Source: an uncultured Halieaceae bacterium (GTDB lineage Bacteria > Pseudomonadota > Gammaproteobacteria > Pseudomonadales > Halieaceae). From it: 9,537 nucleotides of DNA. Where the stretch lies: positions 1-9,537 of the forward strand of contig CALINF010000005.1 in assembly GCA_938045215.1 (NCBI GenBank), read 5' to 3'. Below are positions 5,822 to 9,537 of this stretch, piece after piece. The first letter of the stretch is position 1. Each line of letters begins with the position of its first letter. Below the pieces are notes generated by a model. The model searched no databases and was not told the origin of the DNA. It worked only from the letters and a program-made list of their open reading frames with translations. Both the position numbers and the translations under genes were made by a program.

Positions 5822-5850
5822 TTGCCGCTCTGCCAACGCTGGTTCACAAT
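5822..5850 (+). promoter_or_regulatory. Candidate promoter of the DAHP synthase gene
   Basis: TTGCCG (5822-5827) and CACAAT (5845-5850) are 17 bp apart and each agrees with consensus at 4 of 6 positions. The transcript would start near 5857, ahead of the AAGGGT ribosome site at 5863-5868. It would let the gene be expressed apart from the transporter. I saw no leader peptide or attenuator. Confidence 0.35.
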
Positions 5851-5880
5851 GCTGCTCTTTGCAAGGGTCCTCCTGAATCC

Positions 5881-6936
5881 ATGAACGAAACCACAGCCGA
5901 CATTCGGATCGCCGCCGCGCAGCCACTCACTACGCCCTGGATTCTTGCGCAGGAGCTCCCTGTTTCTGGGCAGCAACTGGCAGCAGTAGCCAAAGCCAGA
6001 CGCACTATCGAAGCTATCCTGGCCGGGGAAGATCCCCGCGTTCTTGCCATAGTAGGCCCGTGTTCGGTGCATGACCCTGCCGCGCTACTGGAATTTGCCG
6101 CTAAGTTACAGGCGCATACGGCTGACCTTGGCGACGCGATTTTTCCAGTGCTACGCGTGTACTTCGAGAAGCCGCGAACGGTGGTTGGCTGGAAGGGTTT
6201 AATCAATGACCCACAATTGGATGGTAGCTTCCAGATTAACCGCGGGCTGCACTGCGCGCGCAAGGTTCTGCTGGATGTTGCCGAGCTCGGTCTTCCCGTG
6301 GCAACCGAGTTTCTGGACACCACCTTTGGTCAGTATTATGCAGACCTCGTGAGCTTCGGCGCCATTGGTGCTCGCACGGTCGAGAGTCAAATTCACCGGG
6401 AACTGGCATCGGGACTGTCGATGCCAGTCGGTTTCAAAAATGGCACCAACGGAGATATCGGCGTAGCCATCGATGCAATTCGCTCGGCCAGCTACAGCCA
6501 TTGGTTTCCATCCCTGACGCGAGAGGGAACACCAGCAATTCTGCAATCAACAGGCAATCCCCACTCCTATCTAATCCTGCGCGGCGGGTCCCAGACCGGT
6601 CCCAACTACTCTGCGGAGTCCGTGCAAAATGCCGCAGTAGCGCTCGCAGCTCATGACCTCCCCGCCTCGGTGATCGTGGACTGTAGTCATGGCAATAGTG
6701 AGAAAGACCCTGCCAGGCAGGCGATCGTGGTATCCGACCTGTGCGACCAGATCGAATCGGGGCAGCGGGCAATCCGCGGCATTATGTTGGAGAGTCATCT
6801 GTTGGAAGGGAATCAACCGCTGGGTGATGGCACAGGGTTGACCTATGGTCAGAGCGTGACCGATGCCTGCCTTGGCTTTGAAGACACGATACCGCTACTG
6901 CACATGCTCGCAGCAGCGGTTCGCAAAGGCGCCTGA
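5881..6936 (+). CDS. 3-deoxy-7-phosphoheptulonate (DAHP) synthase, AroF/AroG/AroH family
   Basis: This 351-residue cytoplasmic enzyme joins phosphoenolpyruvate and erythrose 4-phosphate to make DAHP, the first step of aromatic amino-acid synthesis. The class I alpha fold is evident throughout: VGPCSVHDP at 58-66, RVYFEKPRT at 92-100, GWKGLINDP at 103-111, GAIGARTVESQ at 160-170 and VGFKNGTNGD at 183-192. Substrate-binding R92, K97, R165, K186 and R234 fall at the same numbers as in E. coli AroG. The metal ligands are C61, H270, E304 and D328 (AroG C61, H268, E302, D326). This register supports ATG 5881 as the start; AAGGGT lies 12 bases upstream. The full N-terminal arm suggests allosteric control, but which amino acid inhibits it is unclear: TGNPHSYLILRGG and LTYGQSVTDACLG are nearer AroF/AroH wording, so I give no paralogue symbol. 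It ends 4 bp from the convergent gene. Confidence 0.96.
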   Translation: MNETTADIRIAAAQPLTTPWILAQELPVSGQQLAAVAKARRTIEAILAGEDPRVLAIVGPCSVHDPAALLEFAAKLQAHTADLGDAIFPVLRVYFEKPRTVVGWKGLINDPQLDGSFQINRGLHCARKVLLDVAELGLPVATEFLDTTFGQYYADLVSFGAIGARTVESQIHRELASGLSMPVGFKNGTNGDIGVAIDAIRSASYSHWFPSLTREGTPAILQSTGNPHSYLILRGGSQTGPNYSAESVQNAAVALAAHDLPASVIVDCSHGNSEKDPARQAIVVSDLCDQIESGQRAIRGIMLESHLLEGNQPLGDGTGLTYGQSVTDACLGFEDTIPLLHMLAAAVRKGA

Positions 6937-6940
6937 CAAG

Positions 6941-7987
6941 CTACCAGGTGTAGCCAACACGGAAGCTGTAGGTCTGATCCAGGTCATCAACATTGTCTAC
7001 AGCGCCTGAATCGTATTCCAGCATAATTTCGGCCGCGGCCTCAAAGTTAAACAACAAGGGAAATGCCAAGCCGAATGTCGTATTGAGGATCAGATCAGAC
7101 GTTTCTTCCAGGTTCCAAATACCGACGTGGTCCAGATAGAGCCGTGAGTCGCCGCCAAGGTAGTTACTACCCATCTTAACGTTCCAGTTGGCACCAGGAT
7201 ATTGCTGGTCTTCAGCCACGATGAAGTCTTCGTCAACGTAGGCCAGGCCAGCCTCAGCCTCCAGATTGAACACCGGCTCCTCATAGAACTTGCGCCCCAG
7301 ATAAGGGCCCGCATACCACCGCAGGTTCAGGTCGGCAAATTCGTCTTCCTCGGCAGCGAGATTCACGCCCCAATACATCGGACCATCCAGGAAGCGATCA
7401 TACTTGCCAATAACGGACCAGTTGTCGGAATTTTTCTGGCCATTGGCTTCGTCAACCTCGCCACTTCCTTTGAGAGTGAAACGATCTTTGAGCCCCAGCC
7501 ATTTGGTATCGAGCTTATAATCCACTTCATCGGTATCGGAATTGCCGCGTTCCATTTTCCAGGCGACATTGGCCAGGCCAGTCCAGCGATAACCCTCACC
7601 CAACTCCCATGGTGCAGGATCGGTGGCCTTAAGATCTGACAGTGTATAGGTCGTGCCAGGCACCGTTCCCGACACCACCAGCTGCTCTTCTTCCACAACT
7701 ATTGGTTGCTCTGCGAGCACTTCGCCATCGGCCATCTGCATGATCACTGGCGTGTTGGATTCAAGCGACACAATCTGCTCCTGCGCAATGTTAAGCGCAC
7801 CGGCAAAGTCAGTCTCGATTACAACGACGCCATCTCTGGCAGAGGTCACGGTGCCAACGATCGTGGAGCCATTCTTGAGCACGATACGGTCGGCGGGTGA
7901 TGGCGTCTCGGATTCCTGCGCGTGTGCTGGCAGCGCCAGCAATACTGTGACTGTCAGAGCCACCAGATGAACGAATGAAGCATGCAT
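6941..7987 (-). CDS. DUF481 outer-membrane beta-barrel protein (YdiY-like)
   Basis: This 348-residue exported protein has a signal peptide at residues 1-23 (hydrophobic core and AHA before QES). An N-terminal beta-rich region at about 33-122 follows (DRIVLKNGSTIVGTVTSARD at the front). From about 130 to the end it shows the DUF481 pattern: alternating polar and hydrophobic strands such as WTGLANVAWKMERGNSDTDE and DRFTLKGSGE, and the family feature WYAGPYLGRKFYEEPVFNLE. It closes with SFRVGYTW, a C-terminal aromatic strand of the kind recognised by the Bam complex. DUF481 proteins are outer-membrane barrels of unproven function (E. coli YdiY is acid-induced). The start at ATG 7987-7985 has AAAGGCG upstream. 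The gene ends 4 bp from the convergent DAHP synthase, so neither gene has room for a terminator between them. Confidence 0.88.
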   Translation of the reverse strand: MHASFVHLVALTVTVLLALPAHAQESETPSPADRIVLKNGSTIVGTVTSARDGVVVIETDFAGALNIAQEQIVSLESNTPVIMQMADGEVLAEQPIVVEEEQLVVSGTVPGTTYTLSDLKATDPAPWELGEGYRWTGLANVAWKMERGNSDTDEVDYKLDTKWLGLKDRFTLKGSGEVDEANGQKNSDNWSVIGKYDRFLDGPMYWGVNLAAEEDEFADLNLRWYAGPYLGRKFYEEPVFNLEAEAGLAYVDEDFIVAEDQQYPGANWNVKMGSNYLGGDSRLYLDHVGIWNLEETSDLILNTTFGLAFPLLFNFEAAAEIMLEYDSGAVDNVDDLDQTYSFRVGYTW

Positions 7988-7996
7988 GGGGATACG

Positions 7997-8018
7997 CCTT
8001 TAAAGGGCCAGTTCTGGC
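7997..8018 (-). other. Two small inverted repeats in the DUF481 leader
   Basis: CCTTTAAAGG (7997-8006) is a perfect 10-bp palindrome and contains the AAAGG ribosome site of the DUF481 gene. Directly upstream on the minus strand, GCCAGAACTGGC (8018-8007) has 5-bp arms around AA. They could be an operator or a fold that covers the ribosome site, but both are short enough to be chance. Confidence 0.2.
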
Positions 8019-8060
8019 TTGCTATTGAATGGAAAAACCAATGTTTCAGAAACGCGCAGG

Positions 8061-8066
8061 ATTCTA
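8061..8066 (-). promoter_or_regulatory. Candidate -10 box of the DUF481 gene
   Basis: TAGAAT on the minus strand (5 of 6 to consensus) lies in the 123-bp gap between the hydrolase stop and the DUF481 start, about 75 bp before the ATG. No good -35 is present at 16-18 bp. It would give the DUF481 gene its own leader of about 65 nt. I see no terminator for the hydrolase gene in this gap, so read-through remains possible. Confidence 0.35.
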
Positions 8067-8110
8067 CCCGATTTTGATCTGCAAATGCAGGCTATCCGTG
8101 GGTGAAAGAT

Positions 8111-9445
8111 TCACAACTGCCGGGCACGCCTCACAACATCGCGAAACAGCGCTGCGTCCCCCTGATCTACAGACTCCGGTGTCAGCCCCAGCCGCACCAC
8201 AACCAGTTCATCCTCAGGAAATATGGCGACATGCTGCCCGTTGAAGCCGGAGGCACGAAACATTGTGGCCGGCGAGTCGGGATAAGCCACACCATCGACA
8301 TTCAGCCAGAAACCCCGGCCATACTCACCTCGAACCGAAGAGGCTCGTGGCCGCACCGCCTCACGCTGCCAGCCATCGGGTAAACGCCGACTACGGCCAT
8401 GGTACTCATCCAGCCAGAACTGCCCTACACGCAACCAGTCACGACCGGTCATGTAGGTAAAACTGCTACCTACCGGCACGCCACTGATATCACCCTCAGA
8501 GGTCATCGCTGCAAGTCCCAGCGGACCGGCAAATTCACGCTCTATCCAGGTCGAGTAGGCCTCCCCCTGCAACGACAGTAGCCAGAGATATGCCACCAGA
8601 TTGGTGTCGCCACTCGAGTAATGAAAATACTCACCGGGCGAGTAAGCCAACCCACTGCGCAACGGCGAATGCCACATAGGGTCGAGCCCAAACAGCATGG
8701 CGGTCACATCATCGCCCGGCTGGTAGAGCTCGGAAAATTCGAAACCGCTCTCCATGTGCAGGAGGTGGTCTAGCCGTAGCTGCGGATCGACCGCCTCCAG
8801 TAGGCCGGGGCCGGCGACGCCTTGCAGAGCCGCTCGCACAGGTTGTTTGATATCCAGAGCAGCGCGTGCAACCTGAATACCAACGAAGGTTGCCATCAGG
8901 CTCTTGTTCATAGACCAGCCCTGTAGAGGAGTATCGGCTGTGACAGGTGCACGATAGCGTTCTGCAACAAGAGTGCCCCGATGCGCCACCAGCACTGCCA
9001 GGGTATTGCGGCCACCACCAACGGGCTCTTGAAAAGCCGCATCAACAATAGTTTCGTAGCCCGGGTCGTGTGCTACCGGCAGAACCTGCTGTACAGCTGC
9101 TGCCGGGATTGATACCGCAGCGGGTCGGACATACAACGTGCACCCTGACGGGGCGCGGTACAAGGCTGTAGCGGAAAGTCCAAGCAGGCTGGCAGTGGCA
9201 GATTGGTCTGAGTGATCCACGGACACACTCAGCAGGGGCAACGCCTGTCCCAGAAACGCCATAGTGACCTGAATGTCGTGTTCCAAAATAAACTCTTCAG
9301 GGAGTTGGGCGACAAACACGCCCGAACACATCTGCTTGGCGCTATACCCCAGCGGAATCGCTGCGGCCTGTTTCAGCAATGGATACGCAGCAAGCAAAGC
9401 CACCGCCGGCAATATCAAAATCAGTACAACGATGAGTTTTTTCAT
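8111..9445 (-). CDS. Exported serine hydrolase, beta-lactamase (class C/esterase) fold
   Basis: This 444-residue protein is anchored in or exported across the inner membrane by residues 1-24 (MKKLIVVLILILPAVALLAA). From about 145 it has the beta-lactamase family (PF00144) serine hydrolase domain. S178-M-N-K181 is the SxxK nucleophile motif, Y276-S-S278 is the second motif, and GFNGQHVAIFP at 400-410 takes the place of the third. That third motif resembles the 6-aminohexanoate-dimer hydrolase/esterase branch rather than the KTG of true beta-lactamases. An N-terminal segment at about 35-125 carries C40 (MCSGVFVAQLPEEF) and C102 (SGCTLYVRP), a possible disulfide pair. Likely activities are esterase or amidase on an envelope or imported substrate; the sequence does not decide. 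I chose ATG 9445 over the upstream ATG at 9475 because GGGAG lies 6 bases before it, MKK opens a normal signal sequence, and a candidate -10 overlaps the upstream start. Confidence 0.88.
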   Translation of the reverse strand: MKKLIVVLILILPAVALLAAYPLLKQAAAIPLGYSAKQMCSGVFVAQLPEEFILEHDIQVTMAFLGQALPLLSVSVDHSDQSATASLLGLSATALYRAPSGCTLYVRPAAVSIPAAAVQQVLPVAHDPGYETIVDAAFQEPVGGGRNTLAVLVAHRGTLVAERYRAPVTADTPLQGWSMNKSLMATFVGIQVARAALDIKQPVRAALQGVAGPGLLEAVDPQLRLDHLLHMESGFEFSELYQPGDDVTAMLFGLDPMWHSPLRSGLAYSPGEYFHYSSGDTNLVAYLWLLSLQGEAYSTWIEREFAGPLGLAAMTSEGDISGVPVGSSFTYMTGRDWLRVGQFWLDEYHGRSRRLPDGWQREAVRPRASSVRGEYGRGFWLNVDGVAYPDSPATMFRASGFNGQHVAIFPEDELVVVRLGLTPESVDQGDAALFRDVVRRARQL

Positions 9446-9470
9446 ACATGGCTCCCGCGCAAACGCGATG

Positions 9471-9476
9471 ATCATA
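9471..9476 (-). promoter_or_regulatory. Candidate -10 box of the serine hydrolase gene
   Basis: TATGAT on the minus strand (5 of 6 to consensus) lies 25 bp upstream of the preferred start at 9445, putting the transcript start near 9464 and leaving a leader of about 19 nt with GGGAG. It overlaps the alternative ATG at 9475-9473. No good -35 was found. Confidence 0.38.
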
Positions 9477-9505
9477 ACCGATTGGAACCATTTCAGCCTC
9501 AGGCC

Positions 9506-9535
9506 TGCTAGACTTGCAACCCACTGTTTAAGGAG
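9506..9535 (+). promoter_or_regulatory. Promoter and ribosome site of a gene beyond the right edge
   Basis: TGCTAGACT (9506-9514) fits an extended -10, and TAAGGAG (9529-9535) is a consensus Shine-Dalgarno ending two bases before the window ends. Together they predict a plus-strand gene starting within about 5-10 bases past 9537, divergent from the serine hydrolase. No coding sequence of it is visible here. Confidence 0.5.
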
Positions 9536-9537
9536 AC

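Noticed and set aside
4383..6936. Transporter and DAHP synthase as a functional operon
   Set aside because: They share a strand and a 67-bp gap with no terminator, so co-transcription is possible, but the roles are unrelated and a candidate promoter lies in the gap.
8082..8093. CTGCATTTGCAG-type inverted repeat as terminator of the serine hydrolase gene
   Set aside because: The stem is 5 bp around two bases with no T run after it; too small to be credible.
1..9537. Search for CRISPR arrays, insertion-sequence ends, integrase, toxin-antitoxin or retron-like parts
   Set aside because: No spaced direct repeats, transposase motifs, tRNA attachment sites or reverse-transcriptase motifs were seen; every larger frame has a housekeeping or envelope assignment.

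Overview
The window looks like ordinary chromosome from a free-living, Gram-negative gammaproteobacterium. The evidence is an endonuclease VIII (Nei) that matches the enterobacterial protein almost motif for motif, an AlgP-type histone H1-like protein, an AroF/G/H-type DAHP synthase whose active-site residues sit at the E. coli positions, and an outer-membrane DUF481 barrel ending in an aromatic residue. A marine lineage near Halieaceae/Cellvibrionales would fit, but that placement is inference. I found no tRNA, rRNA, CRISPR array, insertion sequence, integrase or phage gene. The largest gap between genes is about 170 bases.

Layout from left to right. A membrane-protein gene (minus strand) runs off the left edge and diverges from a periplasmic PQQ-dependent sugar dehydrogenase (254-1354, plus). 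That gene converges on a lysine/alanine-rich H1-like protein (1449-2030, minus) whose tail is encoded by eight 18-bp tandem units. Divergent from it is a two-gene unit of small unknown membrane proteins (2189-2431 and 2434-2850, plus), then a twin zinc-ribbon protein (2919-3314, plus) with its own candidate promoter. The zinc-ribbon gene converges on nei (3397-4215, minus). Divergent from nei are a GPH/MelB-type MFS transporter (4383-5813, plus) and a DAHP synthase (5881-6936, plus). The DAHP synthase ends 4 bp from the end of a convergent DUF481 outer-membrane protein gene (6941-7987, minus). An exported serine hydrolase of the beta-lactamase fold follows (8111-9445, minus), and a Shine-Dalgarno sequence at the right edge announces a plus-strand gene just outside.

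The genes do not form one pathway. They are mostly single-gene units: sugar oxidation in the periplasm, sugar or glycoside uptake, entry to the shikimate pathway, base-excision repair, nucleoid structure and envelope proteins. The only likely multi-gene unit is 2189-2850, with possible read-through into the zinc-ribbon gene. I see no convincing new defence or mobile system. The least explained parts are the small membrane-protein pair beside the H1-like gene, the leader of the transporter gene, and a possibly duplicated module at the front of the DUF481 protein.
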